Part shown: piece after piece, positions 20,714 through 30,061 of the stretch
How positions within the stretch are numbered: the stretch's first letter is position 1
Layout of the letters: each line of letters starts with the position of its first letter
Source of the DNA: Actinomyces sp. 432
Lineage (GTDB): Bacteria > Actinomycetota > Actinomycetes > Actinomycetales > Actinomycetaceae
Length of the DNA: 64,000 nt
Direction of reading: 5' to 3'
NCBI RefSeq assembly: GCF_009930875.1
Contig: NZ_CP025249.1
Coordinates: forward strand, 1,798,001-1,862,000
Made by a program: the position numbers and the translations under genes
Notes under the pieces: model-generated
What the model was told of the DNA's origin: nothing
The model's database searches: none
Seen by the model: the letters and a program-made list of their open reading frames with translations, nothing else

Positions 20714-20970
20714 ACGACAGCAGCAACACATTCGCAAAACCACAGGTTCCCTCCGGTTCGGGTTCGCGGCGCCCGGCCGCGATCCGGGTTGGACCGAGCG
20801 GTACGCGCCAAGTGCACAGTAGCACCCGCACCCCGGGAGCGAGCATGCAGGTATCCAGCATTCGGGCGGACTGCGAGTGGCATCACAGCCCCGTCTCGGC
20901 AGTTGAGACACGCTGCGAGCCAGATGCAGAGGGGACTCCTGCATGGCTGCGTTGCGAACTACGATCCAGC
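20714..20970. other. Intergenic region upstream of gluA
   Basis: About 260 bases with no supported gene. It should contain the importer promoter and the second GAGACA half site. Beyond that I see nothing. Confidence 0.5.
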
Positions 20971-20972
20971 CA

Positions 20973-21230
20973 TGACCCCTGATGTCATCGACACTGCAGT
21001 CACTTCCCGCCGCCAGGCCCCTACCCCACCGTCCTGGACAATTCCCAGGTTAAGTCATGTGGAGTACTCCGGACGGCCCCTGCACGCGCTCGCAGGTGGT
21101 AGCCGAGCATGGCGCCAACCGCCACGCCACAGAAGGAGCGGTCAGCCAGCTGCCCCAGATCCTCAGGGCACCTACTCTGAGAACCTCCGGCAGTGATCCT
21201 TCCGCGTATTCACTTACCTTGATGAAACCC
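20973..21230 (+). pseudogene. Unidentified ORF remnant next to the IS
   Basis: From ATG 20973, one frame reads MTPDVIDTAVTSRRQAPTPP through SHVEYSGRPLHALA. Adding one base near 21092 links it to QVVAEHGANRHATEGAVSQLPQILRAPTL. The combined reading has protein-like composition, but I do not recognise a family and no stop is reached before the IS edge at about 21361. It may be the 5' part of a gene cut by the insertion, with a frame break of the kind seen elsewhere in the window. Confidence 0.3.
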
Positions 21231-21411
21231 GGTGCGCTTCAGATGCAGGGCTGCTATGAGTACGGCTCCTGGGACGAGGTGCGCAGTACGCGCCGACAGA
21301 GTGTTTTCGTCCGATCAGGAGTACGACGGGTTGTGGGCGCTCAGGACTGGACTGGAGGGTTGTTTTCGGACTTGGGGGATGGCTGTCGTTCCCCGTGATC
21401 TGATAGTTAGG

Positions 21412-21705
21412 ATGGTGGATGTGACTAAGGCGAAGTACTCCGAGGAGTTTCGTGAGCAGGTTGCTCGCGAGGTGGTGGATAAGGAGCGGTCGATCGCGTC
21501 GGTCGCGGCCTCTTATGGTTTGGTGGCGCAGACCGTGGGCAACTGGGTCGCTAAATACAGAAAGCAGCACGCCGGCGCCCGGGAGCAGAAGGAAGCCACG
21601 GATGCGGAGGAGTTGGCCCGGCTGAAGGCGGAGAACTATAAGCTTCGGATGGAGAATGAGTTCCTAAAAAAAGCGGCGGCCTTCTTCGCGAAGGAGCAAG
21701 AGTGA
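21412..21705 (+). CDS. IS3-family OrfA (helix-turn-helix protein)
   Basis: A 97-residue transposase N-terminal component: KAKYSEEFREQVAREVVDKE, a helix-turn-helix (SIASVAASYGLVAQTVGNWVAKYRK), then a leucine-zipper-like tail (ELARLKAENYKLRMENEFLKKA). The start may be ATG 21412 or GTG 21421. A run of seven A (21666-21672), read CTA AAA AAA in this frame, is a classic -1 slippage site. After slippage, reading continues SGGLLREGARVTRIYEF into OrfB, giving the fused transposase OrfAB. Confidence 0.9.
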   Translation: MVDVTKAKYSEEFREQVAREVVDKERSIASVAASYGLVAQTVGNWVAKYRKQHAGAREQKEATDAEELARLKAENYKLRMENEFLKKAAAFFAKEQE

Positions 21706-22592
21706 CTCGCATCTACGAGTTCATCCACAGCGAGGAAGGCAACTACCCGGTCGCCTGGATGTGCCAGTGGGCGAAGGTCTCCAAGTCCGGTTACTACAAC
21801 TGGCTGAGCAGGCCCGAATCGGCCACCGCGATCCGCAGAAAGGAGCTCGGTGTGCTTGTTGAGAAGATCTTCGCCGAGTCCGGTGGTACCTACGGGTACC
21901 GTCGGGTGGTTGCCACCCTGGACTGGCAGGGGGTGCCGGCCGACCCCGGCACGGTCAGGTCGATCATGCGGGAGCTGGGCTTGAGGGCCGCGCGGCCGCG
22001 CCGGAAGGTCCGTACTACGGTTCCAGCGGAGGACCTGGATGAGCGGCCTGATCTGGTGTGCCGTGACTTCACCGCGCCCGCTCCGGGGGTCAAGTGGTGT
22101 GGGGATATCACCTACATTCCTACTTGGGCGGGGTTCGTGTACCTGGCGACGGTATTGGACTGTTGCACAAAGAAGGTGGTGGGGTATGCGTTGGCGGATC
22201 ATATGCGCACCGAACTGGTCTGTGAGGCGATTGATATGGCGGCCCGCAACTGCAAGCCGACCCGTGGGGTGACGATCTTCCATTCTGACCGCGGGTCGCA
22301 GTACACCTCCCAGGCCTTCGCCGACCACCTGGCCTCTTATGGGATTCGGCCGTCGGTGGGGCGTACGGGGGTGTGTTGGGACAACGCGTGGGCGGAGTCG
22401 TTCAACGCGACATTGAAGAATGAGCGCGTGTATCGTATGGTCTACCCCACGCGGGATAAGGCGATAAGGGATGTGGCGGCGTGGATTGAATTGACCTATA
22501 ATCAAAGACGTTTGCACTCGGGGATCGGGTACCGCACACCCAACCAGTTCGAACGCGAGCTACAGCAGGCCGCCACCCCGAAAGCAGCCTGA
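21702..22592 (+). CDS. IS3-family OrfB transposase (DDE integrase)
   Basis: A 296-residue integrase core. An HTH_21-like region comes first (GTYGYRRVVATLDWQG). The catalytic triad is visible: Asp in WCGDITYIPT, Asp in IFHSDRGSQYTS, Glu in WAESFNATLKNE, 35 residues after the second Asp. The end, TYNQRRLHSGIGYRTPNQFE, is typical. It overlaps orfA by 4 bp in the -1 frame. The frame is intact, so the element may still be active. Confidence 0.95.
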   Translation: MTRIYEFIHSEEGNYPVAWMCQWAKVSKSGYYNWLSRPESATAIRRKELGVLVEKIFAESGGTYGYRRVVATLDWQGVPADPGTVRSIMRELGLRAARPRRKVRTTVPAEDLDERPDLVCRDFTAPAPGVKWCGDITYIPTWAGFVYLATVLDCCTKKVVGYALADHMRTELVCEAIDMAARNCKPTRGVTIFHSDRGSQYTSQAFADHLASYGIRPSVGRTGVCWDNAWAESFNATLKNERVYRMVYPTRDKAIRDVAAWIELTYNQRRLHSGIGYRTPNQFERELQQAATPKAA

Positions 22593-22610
22593 CAAACACA
22601 CAACAACACC

Positions 22611-23399
22611 GTGTCCAAAAAACACCCAGCATTCCACACCATGGTACGCACCGTCTACCACAACGGCCGCAGCCGCGACCTACAGACCAAGGGCGCCGAG
22701 TTCGAGTTCCAACTCGACGGCCAATACCAGATCCTGGCACAAATGCCCGCCAAGGACTACCTGGCCGCCCGCGACCTATTCAAACAACAAGGCAGACAAG
22801 GCAACGAAGCCACACGACAAGCACGAAGAGACCTCTACAAGCGACTCGCCGCGCACGGTAACGATCAACTCGGCATGCCTCGCGCCGCGTCCCGCACCTG
22901 GGCGCGTGAGGCTATGCGGCAGGTAGCGATCCTGCACAACCCCGACCAGGTCCTGGGAGGCAACCTGAAGCCCTCCCGGGACGCGGGCGGCACGCCAATC
23001 CCCGGGGACAGAGGCGTTAACTCCTCCCTAGGAGCGCAGAACCTCAGCAACGCGGCACTAATAGACGCCGCCGCCGAGCGCCAGGCAGCCGCCGGCAAGG
23101 GCCACCTTCCGCTGAGCTTCCAGGTGGTACTGACCAACCGCCGCCGCAACGTCAAACAACTGCGCGCCCAGCAGCCGCCCCCACCACTGGCCATCCAGCC
23201 GCGCACAGAACACAACTCCCGGGCACCCGCACAGACTCTGAGCAAGGCAGTACTCGCCGCCCGCCCACCACCCAGCACAAACACCAACCCAACCACCGCC
23301 GCCCGCATCCGCCAAACCCTGGGCATTAACACTCCCAGATACACGCCCCCGCACCGAAACCACCCCAACACCACCAACACAAACGGACCGGAGCGCTGA
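22611..23399 (+). pseudogene. Polymorphic toxin C-terminal fragment, Ntox15-like (HxxD), cut by the IS
   Basis: The open frame begins inside the right end of the IS (open from 22593, no native start), so only the C-terminal part of a larger protein remains. It reads EFEFQLDGQYQILAQMPAKDYLAARD, then GRQG, then AILHNPDQVLGG with an H-N-P-D tetrad (about residues 109-112 from 22611), then GDRGVNSSLGAQ. This spacing (QLxxQ, YLxxR, HxxD-x-GG, VNSSxGxQ) matches my memory of the Ntox15/Tde-type DNase toxin domain. The last 80 residues are Pro/Thr/Asn-rich. No trafficking domain and no evident immunity gene remain. Confidence 0.55.
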
Positions 23400-23554
23400 C
23401 ACCACTAGCAGACCGCTTCAGCGAGCCGCCCCAAGCCAACCCACCACAACAATCAATTCTGGATATTCCCCCGCATTTTGGGATGTGCCCCCACCTGCGT
23501 GCCACCGTGAGCGCCTGGGTGTGCACCGCGTTCGCCCGGAGACGTGTACTCACA

Positions 23555-24463
23555 TCACACCTGGCGCTGCGCCCGGACGCTGGCGTACAGGCAAATGGCG
23601 GCGGCGGAGGCGACGTTCAGGGACTCTGCCATTCCGTAGATCGGGATCGAGACCACCGTGTCCGCCGCATCCAGGGCCGCAGGCGCCAGCCCGCGGGCCT
23701 CGTTGCCCAGCAGCCAGGCCGATGGCGCGCCGAGCTCCGCCTCGGCGTCGAACAGGCTCACCGTGCCGTGCCCATCGGCAGCGAGCAGCCTCAGCCCCGC
23801 CGCCCGCAGTGCGCGCACGGCCTCCTCCAACGTGACACCGGCCAGCACCGGCAGGTGAAACAGGGAACCTGCCGTGGCGCGCACGACCTTCGGGTTCGTC
23901 GGATCCACGCTGCCCTTTACCAGCACCACGGCGTCAGCGCCGGCCGCATCAGCGGCGCGAATGATGGTGCCGGCATTGCCGGGATCCTGTGCCTCGGTCA
24001 ACACCGCCACCAACCGCGCGCCGAACAAGGCCGTCTCCAGGGCCGAGCCTGAGAAGGCGCCGGCCTCGCGCGCGGCGTCGCTCTCCGTCACGGGTGCGGC
24101 AGCCCCCGCTCCTCCCCCGCTGGCCCCAGGCTGCGGCCGGGCCGCCACGGCGTCGGTCCTCACCACGGCGAGCACCCCCTGCGCGTCGGCGCTCATGGCT
24201 CGCATGACCTCGGGGGTGACCAGGTGGGTGTACAGGCCCGCCCGCGCGGCGGCTTCGGCAATGTCGGCGTGGGTCTGGGCCGCCTCCTCAGTGAAGTAGA
24301 CGTCGAGCACGTGGCCGGCGACGTGCCGCACCGCATCGCGCGCGCCCTGCGGCCCCTCCACCAGGAAGCGACGGTACTTGCTGCGGGCGGCGCGGCGGGC
24401 CAGCCCGGCCACCCGGGTGATGCGGGCGGCCGCGGGGTTGTCCAGGATCGCGCTCGTGCTCAT
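23555..24463 (-). CDS. TrmH/SpoU-family RNA 2'-O-methyltransferase
   Basis: A 302-residue SAM-dependent methylase with the trefoil-knot SPOUT fold. The N-terminal substrate-binding domain contains SKYRRFLVEGPQGARDAV. The three SpoU motifs follow: EAQDPGNAGTIIRAADAAGA (motif 1), SAWLLGNEARGL (motif 2) and VSIPIYGMAESLNVASAAAI (motif 3). A variable Gly/Ala-rich insert lies between the domains. It sits downstream of rplT on the same strand, as in many actinobacteria. The target is probably 23S rRNA, which sequence cannot confirm. Confidence 0.92.
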   Translation of the reverse strand: MSTSAILDNPAAARITRVAGLARRAARSKYRRFLVEGPQGARDAVRHVAGHVLDVYFTEEAAQTHADIAEAAARAGLYTHLVTPEVMRAMSADAQGVLAVVRTDAVAARPQPGASGGGAGAAAPVTESDAAREAGAFSGSALETALFGARLVAVLTEAQDPGNAGTIIRAADAAGADAVVLVKGSVDPTNPKVVRATAGSLFHLPVLAGVTLEEAVRALRAAGLRLLAADGHGTVSLFDAEAELGAPSAWLLGNEARGLAPAALDAADTVVSIPIYGMAESLNVASAAAICLYASVRAQRQV

Positions 24464-24491
24464 GGCCGCAGGTTACCGGCCGTATAAGACC

Positions 24492-24542
24492 GACCCCCGC
24501 AACCAGGCCACGCCTTAGGCGCGGGGATTGATTGCGGGGGTC
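24492..24542 (-). terminator. Hairpin downstream of rplT
   Basis: Arms 24492-24502 and 24532-24542 (GACCCCCGCAA / TTGCGGGGGTC) are perfect over 11 bp. The loop contains a second short stem. It lies between rplT and the methylase gene. There is no U-tract, so it may end or only attenuate the infC-rpmI-rplT transcript. Confidence 0.5.
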
Positions 24543-24600
24543 GACTCTGGTTATCGGCCACGCATGGCGACCGGCGACATGCCTGACGTCAGCGCGAAGC

Positions 24601-24981
24601 TCAGGCCTTGGGGGCGTTGACGTCCGCGGGCAGGGCCTTGCGTGCGGTCTCAACCAGCGCCTTGAAGGCGGCGGGCTCGTTGACAGCCAGCTCGGCGAGC
24701 ATACGGCGGTCCACCTCAACCCCTGCCAGGCCCAGGCCCTGCATGAACCGGTTGTAGGTCATACCCTCGGCGCGGGCGGCGGCGTTGATGCGCTGGATCC
24801 AAAGACGGCGGAAATCGCCCTTGCGGGCGCGGCGGTCGCGGAAGGCGTACACGCCGGAGTGGGTGACCTGCTCCTTCGCCTTGCGGTACAGGCGAGAGCG
24901 CTGTCCGCGGTAGCCGGAGGCGCGGTCAAGTACGGTACGACGCTTCTTCTGGGCGTTAACAGCCCGCTTCACACGTGCCAT
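24601..24981 (-). CDS. rplT: Ribosomal protein bL20
   Basis: A 126-residue bL20, an early assembly protein of the large subunit that binds 23S rRNA. The very basic N-terminus [39 protein letters not shown] and the globular part [23 protein letters not shown] are diagnostic. Third gene of infC-rpmI-rplT. Confidence 0.98.
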   Translation of the reverse strand: MARVKRAVNAQKKRRTVLDRASGYRGQRSRLYRKAKEQVTHSGVYAFRDRRARKGDFRRLWIQRINAAARAEGMTYNRFMQGLGLAGVEVDRRMLAELAVNEPAAFKALVETARKALPADVNAPKA

Positions 24982-25011
24982 TTGATGACTCCTTCAAGTG
25001 TTGTGGGCCGA

Positions 25012-25206
25012 TCAGCGACCGAGCAGACGCTTGACCTGACGGGTGTCCGCCGGGGCCACGGGCTGGTCCTGGGACAGCTTGCGCTTGCGGCGGGAGGACT
25101 TGACCTCCAGCAGGTGGCGCTTGCCGGCCTGCTCGCGCATGAGCTTGCCGCTTCCGGTGACCCGGAAGCGCTTCTTGGCACCGGAGTGCGTCTTGTTCTT
25201 CGGCAT
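25012..25206 (-). CDS. rpmI: Ribosomal protein bL35
   Basis: A 64-residue basic protein, [21 protein letters not shown] at the start, as expected for bL35. It lies between infC and rplT, 30 bp before rplT, in the conserved order. Confidence 0.98.
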   Translation of the reverse strand: MPKNKTHSGAKKRFRVTGSGKLMREQAGKRHLLEVKSSRRKRKLSQDQPVAPADTRQVKRLLGR

Positions 25207-25335
25207 GTTAGTTTCCTCATTCTCGGTCCCCGACGCCGGATGGGCCGGGGGCTGCGGACCTCGTCGTGTGACGGGGCTGGGTATGTGTGCAGTATGTGCG
25301 CGTGCCCGCGGGGCGGACCTGCTGCCGGTGCGGGC

Positions 25336-25983
25336 TCATTCGCCCGCGGCGGCCTCCTCGGCGGCCTTCGCCTCCACCTTGGCCTCGCGTGCGGCCCGGG
25401 CGGCCTGCTTCTCGGCCCTACGGCTGGCGCGGGCGGCCTCACGGCGCCGACGCTGGTCGGACTTGACTTCCGCCTTCTTACGAGTGGGAGACAGGACCAT
25501 GACCATGTTGCGGCCGTCCTGGCGGGGGTGGGACTCGATGTTGCCCAGCTCGGCGACCTCCTCGGCCACGCGCTGCAGCAGCCTGATGCCCAGCTCCGGG
25601 CGGGACTGCTCGCGGCCACGGAAGCGGACGATGCACTTGACCTTGTCACCACCCTTGAGGAAGCGCTCGACATGCCCCATCTTGGTGGCGTAGTCGTGCT
25701 CGTCGATCTTGGGCCGGAACTGGATTTCCTTAAGTTGGGTGTTCGCCTGGTTGCGCCGGGCGTCGCGTGCCTTCATGGCCGACTCGTACTTGAACTTGCC
25801 GTAGTCCATGAGTCGGCACACCGGAGGGCGCGCATCGGGGGCGACCTCTACGAGGTCAAGGCCTGCCTCCTCAGCCAGGCGGAGAGCGTCCTCCACCCGG
25901 ACAATGCCGACCTGCTCGCCGCTAGGGCCGACCAGTCGTACCTCGGGGACGCGGATCCGTTCGTTGATACGGGGCTCGCTGAT
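25336..25983 (-). CDS. infC: Translation initiation factor IF-3 with an ATC start
   Basis: IF-3 keeps subunits apart and checks start-codon pairing. The domain is complete only if read from ATC 25983: [28 protein letters not shown] precedes the first GTG (which codes a Val before [10 protein letters not shown]). GAGGAA lies 5 nt upstream of that ATC, and an in-frame TGA lies four codons upstream (25993-25995), with no ATG, GTG or TTG between. Non-standard infC starts are known and let IF-3 repress its own synthesis. The C-terminal domain has [17 protein letters not shown]. The product is about 215 residues with a long Ala/Lys/Arg-rich tail. Confidence 0.93.
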   Translation of the reverse strand: MSEPRINERIRVPEVRLVGPSGEQVGIVRVEDALRLAEEAGLDLVEVAPDARPPVCRLMDYGKFKYESAMKARDARRNQANTQLKEIQFRPKIDEHDYATKMGHVERFLKGGDKVKCIVRFRGREQSRPELGIRLLQRVAEEVAELGNIESHPRQDGRNMVMVLSPTRKKAEVKSDQRRRREAARASRRAEKQAARAAREAKVEAKAAEEAAAGE

Positions 25984-26026
25984 GACTGTTCCTCACTCTT
26001 GTCAGTGGTTACCGTTTGCAACGAAG

Positions 26027-26110
26027 AAGGCCTCCGCCGCTAACGCGTGCGAAGGCCTTTCATGTGCTCGTCAGAGCACAGTCGCGAGCACCCATACGGG
26101 TGCGCGACTG
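26027..26110 (-). promoter_or_regulatory. Structured 5' leader of infC-rpmI-rplT
   Basis: Two hairpins stand between infC and the upstream SseB gene. One has arms 26079-26085/26104-26110 (7 bp), a small bulge, then 26088-26093/26098-26103 (6 bp) and an ATAC tetraloop. The other has arms 26027-26033/26053-26059 (AAGGCCT / AGGCCTT). Leaders of this operon are often autoregulatory in bacteria (for example by bL20). Whether this is such a device is inference. The remaining part of the 324-bp gap (26111-26307) should carry the promoter; nothing else is evident. Confidence 0.45.
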
Positions 26111-26307
26111 CGAGGATCGCTCCCCGCATGACCCGGCCCCTTGGGGGACCCAGGTGGGATTTCTCCGCTTGCGTGCCGGAGCCGTGACTCCGGCCGGTCG
26201 GTGCCAGAGTCTAGCAGCCTTATCCCGCGCCGACGCCGCAGCAAGCGCCCGCAGAAACGTGACAGTTCCCATAAGCGCATTGCCCTGGGCATCACGTCCC
26301 CTGACCA

Positions 26308-27174
26308 TCAGGCGGGCACCGGACACAGCTCCACGGTGTCGATGAACTCCCCCCAGGCCGGGTTGACCATCACATACTGGCACTGCTCCAACGTCGCAGC
26401 CACGGCGGGCGTGCCGGCGGATGCGTCTACGCGGATGAACACCCGCAGCTCGGCGTCCTCGCCGGGGGCGAAGGCAACCCCGGTCACCCCGTCGATGGCG
26501 CCCAACTGAGCGGCCACCTCCGCCTGCACCGGCTCGTTGCGCCAGGAGGGGATCCAGTCCTCTCCCCCAGCCAGGGCCACCACCGCAGGACGCGGCAGGC
26601 GCAAACCGCGCGTGCCCGGGTCGAGTACCCACAGCTGATCGGTTTGCAGGCAGGCGACCTCCGCGGCGCGGCGGGGGGTCACGGGCACGGGACGCACATC
26701 TTCACGCCAGGCCGCCACGGCGGCCGCCGAGGTGAAAACCGGCAGGGCCAGGTGGCCGTCGTCGAGCCGGACGGCCAGGTCCGCGGCGTCCTGCGCGGCG
26801 TCGGCGGTATGCGGCTCGTGTGCGCCGACGGCAGCAGACGCCTCCCCCAGCCTCAGTGGCGTGGGGCCGCCGGGGGCGTGCACGGCGTGTGCCGCGACGG
26901 GCACGATCAGCCGACTGGCCGCCAGCGCGGCCAGCAAGCGGTCGAGATACTCGTGGCGGGCCAGTCCCTGAGCCTCGAGGGCCGCGGTCACGGCGGGGTC
27001 GGGGGTGCCGTCGTCGGCGGAGAAGGGAGTGGGCACGGCTAGCAACTGAGCCAGCCGGCTGCGGGCGGCCAGGGCGGCCTCCAACTGCATGTCGGCGGGC
27101 AGGCCCGGGCCGCCTGCACCGTCCCCCGCCGCGGGCTCACCGGTGGTATCCGGGATTGTGACCATGCTTGTCAC
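26308..27174 (-). CDS. SseB-like protein
   Basis: A 288-residue protein. The [20 protein letters not shown] segment followed by a second part with [12 protein letters not shown] matches the SseB N-terminal domain family. Its function is poorly known (enhanced serine sensitivity). GTG 27174 overlaps the hisA stop by 4 bp, matching the coupling used throughout this window; an ATG at 27165 is the alternative. As the last gene of the his cluster it is probably co-transcribed with hisA. Confidence 0.7.
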   Translation of the reverse strand: MTSMVTIPDTTGEPAAGDGAGGPGLPADMQLEAALAARSRLAQLLAVPTPFSADDGTPDPAVTAALEAQGLARHEYLDRLLAALAASRLIVPVAAHAVHAPGGPTPLRLGEASAAVGAHEPHTADAAQDAADLAVRLDDGHLALPVFTSAAAVAAWREDVRPVPVTPRRAAEVACLQTDQLWVLDPGTRGLRLPRPAVVALAGGEDWIPSWRNEPVQAEVAAQLGAIDGVTGVAFAPGEDAELRVFIRVDASAGTPAVAATLEQCQYVMVNPAWGEFIDTVELCPVPA

Positions 27175-27911
27175 GCCCCCTGCACGGAGTCCGCACCGCG
27201 GCACGCGGCAAGTGCCTCCTGAAGCGTGAAGTTGCCGTTATACAGAGCCTTGCCGACGATCGCCCCCTCCAGCCCGTAGCGCTCCAGGCGGGCAAGGGCA
27301 CGCAGGTCGTCCAGGTGGGCAATGCCGCCGGATGCCACAACCGGAGCGTCGGTGTGCTCGCAGACCTCGCGCAGCAGCTTGATATTCGGGCCCATCAGAG
27401 TGCCGTCCTTGGTGACGTCGGTGACTACGTAGCGGGCGCAGCCGGCGGCGTTCAGACGCTCCAGGGTCTCCCACAGGTCCCCGCCCTCCCTGGTCCACCC
27501 GCGGGCTGCCAGGGTGGTGCCGCGCACGTCCAGGCCAACGGCGATCTTGTCTCCGTGCTCGGCGATGACCCGCTCGGTCCAGTCGGGGTCCTCCAGGGCG
27601 GCAGTGCCGAGGTTGACGCGGGCGGCTCCGGCGGCCAGCGCCCGGTGCAGGGAGGCGTCGTCGCGGATGCCGCCGGAGAGCTCGACCTTGACGTCCACCT
27701 CGCCGACGATACGGGCGAGCAGGGGCGCGTTGGTGCCGCGTCCGAAGGCAGCATCCAGGTCCACCAGGTGGATCCACTGCGCGCCGGCCTCCACCCAGTC
27801 GCGTGCCGCGTCGATTGGGCTGCCGTAATCCGTTTCGCTGCCGGCCTCACCGCGCAGCAGGCGCACGGCCTTGCCATAGGCGACATCAACGGCCGGGAAA
27901 AGGGTGAGCAT
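27171..27911 (-). CDS. priA: Phosphoribosyl isomerase A (HisA/PriA)
   Basis: (beta/alpha)8 isomerase. In actinobacteria one enzyme serves both histidine (HisA) and tryptophan (TrpF) synthesis. The 246-residue product starts [21 protein letters not shown] (catalytic Asp in AVDVAYG, Arg in VRLLRG) at ATG 27911 behind [34 protein letters not shown] and [15 protein letters not shown] are diagnostic, the last with the second catalytic Asp. The stop overlaps the SseB-like gene start. Confidence 0.95.
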   Translation of the reverse strand: MLTLFPAVDVAYGKAVRLLRGEAGSETDYGSPIDAARDWVEAGAQWIHLVDLDAAFGRGTNAPLLARIVGEVDVKVELSGGIRDDASLHRALAAGAARVNLGTAALEDPDWTERVIAEHGDKIAVGLDVRGTTLAARGWTREGGDLWETLERLNAAGCARYVVTDVTKDGTLMGPNIKLLREVCEHTDAPVVASGGIAHLDDLRALARLERYGLEGAIVGKALYNGNFTLQEALAACRGADSVQGA

Positions 27912-27968
27912 GGGCGTCTCCTTGATGCTTTGGAGGATGCTTTGGAGCAAGCGGCGGTCTTGTGCGAG

Positions 27969-28634
27969 TCAGAGAGTAGTTAGCCAGTTGCGCAGCAGCT
28001 GCGCGCCGGCGTCCCCGGATTTCTCGGGGTGGAACTGGGTGGCGCTGAGCGCCCCGTTCTCAACGGCAGCAACGAAGTCCTCCCCGTGGGTGGCCCAGGT
28101 GGTGCGGGGCAGGCGCGTGCTGCCCGCACCCAGCAGGGCAGCCGGGTCGGTCTTGGCGGCATAGGAGTGCACGAAGTAGAAGCGCTCCGAGCCGGAGGAG
28201 TCGTACAGGCCTTCGAACAGCACTGTGTCGGCGGGCGGGCGCACCCGGCTCCACCCCATGTGGGGCACCACATCCGCCTCAAGACGGGAGACGGTGCCGG
28301 GCCACTGGTCCAGGCCTGGCACCGGTTCGGCACTGGTTTGCTCAGTGTGCTCGGTGGAGGCGGTGAACATCACCTGCATGCCCACGCAGATACCGAGCAC
28401 CGGCCTGCCTCCGGCCAGCCGCCGGTCAATCAGCCTGGGAGCGTCCACGGCACGCAGCTGCTCCATGACGGCGGCGAAGGCCCCGACACCGGGTACCACC
28501 AGCCCGTCTGCGTTCAGCACCGAGTCGGGGTCCGCGGTCAATTCGGCTTCCGCGCCGACGCGCTCCAGAGCGCGCACCGCCGAGCGCACGTTTCCGCTTC
28601 CGTAGGACAGGACGACGACGTGTGGTTGCCTCAC
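27969..28634 (-). CDS. hisH: Imidazole glycerol phosphate synthase, glutamine amidotransferase subunit
   Basis: Supplies ammonia to HisF. The 221-residue product has the class I amidotransferase triad: Cys in [11 protein letters not shown], and His and Glu in TQFHPEKS. The N-terminal [19 protein letters not shown] is typical. GTG start at 28634. No hisF gene is found in this window, so the partner must be elsewhere. Confidence 0.96.
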   Translation of the reverse strand: MRQPHVVVLSYGSGNVRSAVRALERVGAEAELTADPDSVLNADGLVVPGVGAFAAVMEQLRAVDAPRLIDRRLAGGRPVLGICVGMQVMFTASTEHTEQTSAEPVPGLDQWPGTVSRLEADVVPHMGWSRVRPPADTVLFEGLYDSSGSERFYFVHSYAAKTDPAALLGAGSTRLPRTTWATHGEDFVAAVENGALSATQFHPEKSGDAGAQLLRNWLTTL

Positions 28635-28676
28635 GGAGCCAGCCTACCCATCCCCGCCGGAGCTACGGCGCCCACG

Positions 28677-29465
28677 TCAGCCCTCACTCGGATCGTCACC
28701 ACGACCGCCATCCCCGTCTCCCCGGTCACGTCGGCGCATGCCGCGGCCCAGCCAACGCATCATGCGGCCGGGCTTGACCTCGTCGGTCCTGATTGCACCC
28801 GCGATGTCCTGCACCCGGGTGGCCCCCAGCAGGATGTCCTCGATGTCCTCATCCAGGTCGGGTAGCAGCACACCGGGACTGACCTCCTCCCCAGCCTGCC
28901 CGCCCTGGTAGCGACGGGCGGTGATAGTGCCGGACAATCCGGTCTCGATGCCCACGTCAGTCGCCAGGTCGGCGGTTATCAGCACTACCCCGGGGCGGCT
29001 GAGGCGGGACAGGGCGGCGGCCAGCTCGGCCGCCTCAGCAGGCTCGGTTTCCGTGCCGCCCAGAAGCTCGGCGATGTCCCACTCTGCGTGCGCGGAGACG
29101 AACTCCTTGACCGCGATGGCCCCGGAGCGGGAGGGCACCACCGTGCAGTCCAGGCCGCTGGCGGCGCACAGGGCGGCCAGTGCTTCGGCGCTGGCCAGCG
29201 GGGTCAGCACGATAGCGATCTTGATCGCTTTTGCGCCGCCTGCGTCGCCGGAGCCTGCGCCGCCGGGCACACCGTAGACATTGTGGGGCACATCGTCAGC
29301 GGAGACGGGGCCGGTGGCCTCTGGCGGCGCGGAGTCCTCGGAGTGCGACTCGGTAGGGTCGGCGGACAGGTCCAGGCCCTCCATCATGGCGGCGAACTCG
29401 GCGTCGATGTCCGGCTCGTCATCGGGGCGGCCGACCGGGCCGGTTGTGTGGTCGTCATGCATCAC
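28677..29465 (-). CDS. Uncharacterised acidic protein of the his operon
   Basis: A 262-residue protein coupled to hisB by a GTGA overlap (GTG 29465; ATG 29462 also possible). The N-terminal 75 residues are acidic and probably disordered ([19 protein letters not shown]). The middle has alternating hydrophobic strands and helices ([48 protein letters not shown]) suggesting a small alpha/beta fold. The end is basic and Arg/Gly-rich. I do not recognise the family. Its place between hisB and hisH suggests a role linked to the operon, or a conserved hitchhiker. Confidence 0.7.
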   Translation of the reverse strand: MMHDDHTTGPVGRPDDEPDIDAEFAAMMEGLDLSADPTESHSEDSAPPEATGPVSADDVPHNVYGVPGGAGSGDAGGAKAIKIAIVLTPLASAEALAALCAASGLDCTVVPSRSGAIAVKEFVSAHAEWDIAELLGGTETEPAEAAELAAALSRLSRPGVVLITADLATDVGIETGLSGTITARRYQGGQAGEEVSPGVLLPDLDEDIEDILLGATRVQDIAGAIRTDEVKPGRMMRWLGRGMRRRDRGDGDGGRGDDPSEG

Positions 29466-30061
29466 AGTGCGCCTTTGGTCGAGGGGATGCCGTCAACGCG
29501 GGGGTCGGGCTCGACGGCGGTCCGCAGTGCGCGGGCCAGGGCCTTGAACTCGGCCTCGGCGATGTGGTGGGGATCGCGCCCGGAGATCACGCGCACGTGC
29601 AGGCAGATGCCGGCGTGGTAGGCAATCGCCTCCAGGCAGTGGCGGACCATGGAGCCAGTGAAATGCCCGCCGATGAGGTGGTGCACGAAGGCATCGGACT
29701 CGCCGTCGTGCACCAGGTAGGGACGGCCGGAGATGTCGACGACGGCCTGTGCCAGGGCCTCGTCCAGGGGGACGAGCGCGTCACCGAAGCGGCGGATGCC
29801 GCGCTTGTCCCCCAGGGCGGTCTTCAGTGCCTCCCCGATGCAGATGGCGGTGTCCTCCACGGTGTGGTGGACGTCGATGTCGGTGTCGCCGCTGGCGCGC
29901 ACGGTCAGGTCGATCAGCGAGTGCTTTCCCAGGGCGGTGAGCATGTGGTCGTAGAAGGGCACCGTGGTGGAGATGTCGGTGCGTCCGGTGCCGTCCAGGT
30001 TCAGCTCAACCACCACGGAGGACTCACTGGTGGCGCGTTCAATGTGAGCGGTGCGGTTCAT
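29462..30061 (-). CDS. hisB: Imidazoleglycerol-phosphate dehydratase
   Basis: Manganese-dependent dehydration step of histidine synthesis. The 199-residue monofunctional enzyme has the two-repeat fold with metal-binding histidine motifs: [36 protein letters not shown] and [17 protein letters not shown] 30061 overlaps the hisC stop by 4 bp (ATGA). Confidence 0.97.
   Translation of the reverse strand: MNRTAHIERATSESSVVVELNLDGTGRTDISTTVPFYDHMLTALGKHSLIDLTVRASGDTDIDVHHTVEDTAICIGEALKTALGDKRGIRRFGDALVPLDEALAQAVVDISGRPYLVHDGESDAFVHHLIGGHFTGSMVRHCLEAIAYHAGICLHVRVISGRDPHHIAEAEFKALARALRTAVEPDPRVDGIPSTKGAL

Larger units (their letters stand above)
21361..22624 (+). mobile_element. IS3-family insertion sequence
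   Basis: About 1.26 kb with two overlapping reading frames (orfA, orfB) on the plus strand and imperfect terminal repeats: TGTTTTCGGAC at the left end, and TGTTTTTTGGAC read inward from the right end. The TG...CA ends, overlapping frames, A7 slippery site and DDE transposase are the family pattern. End positions are by eye. No clean target duplication was found, which may mean rearrangement after insertion. Confidence 0.8.
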
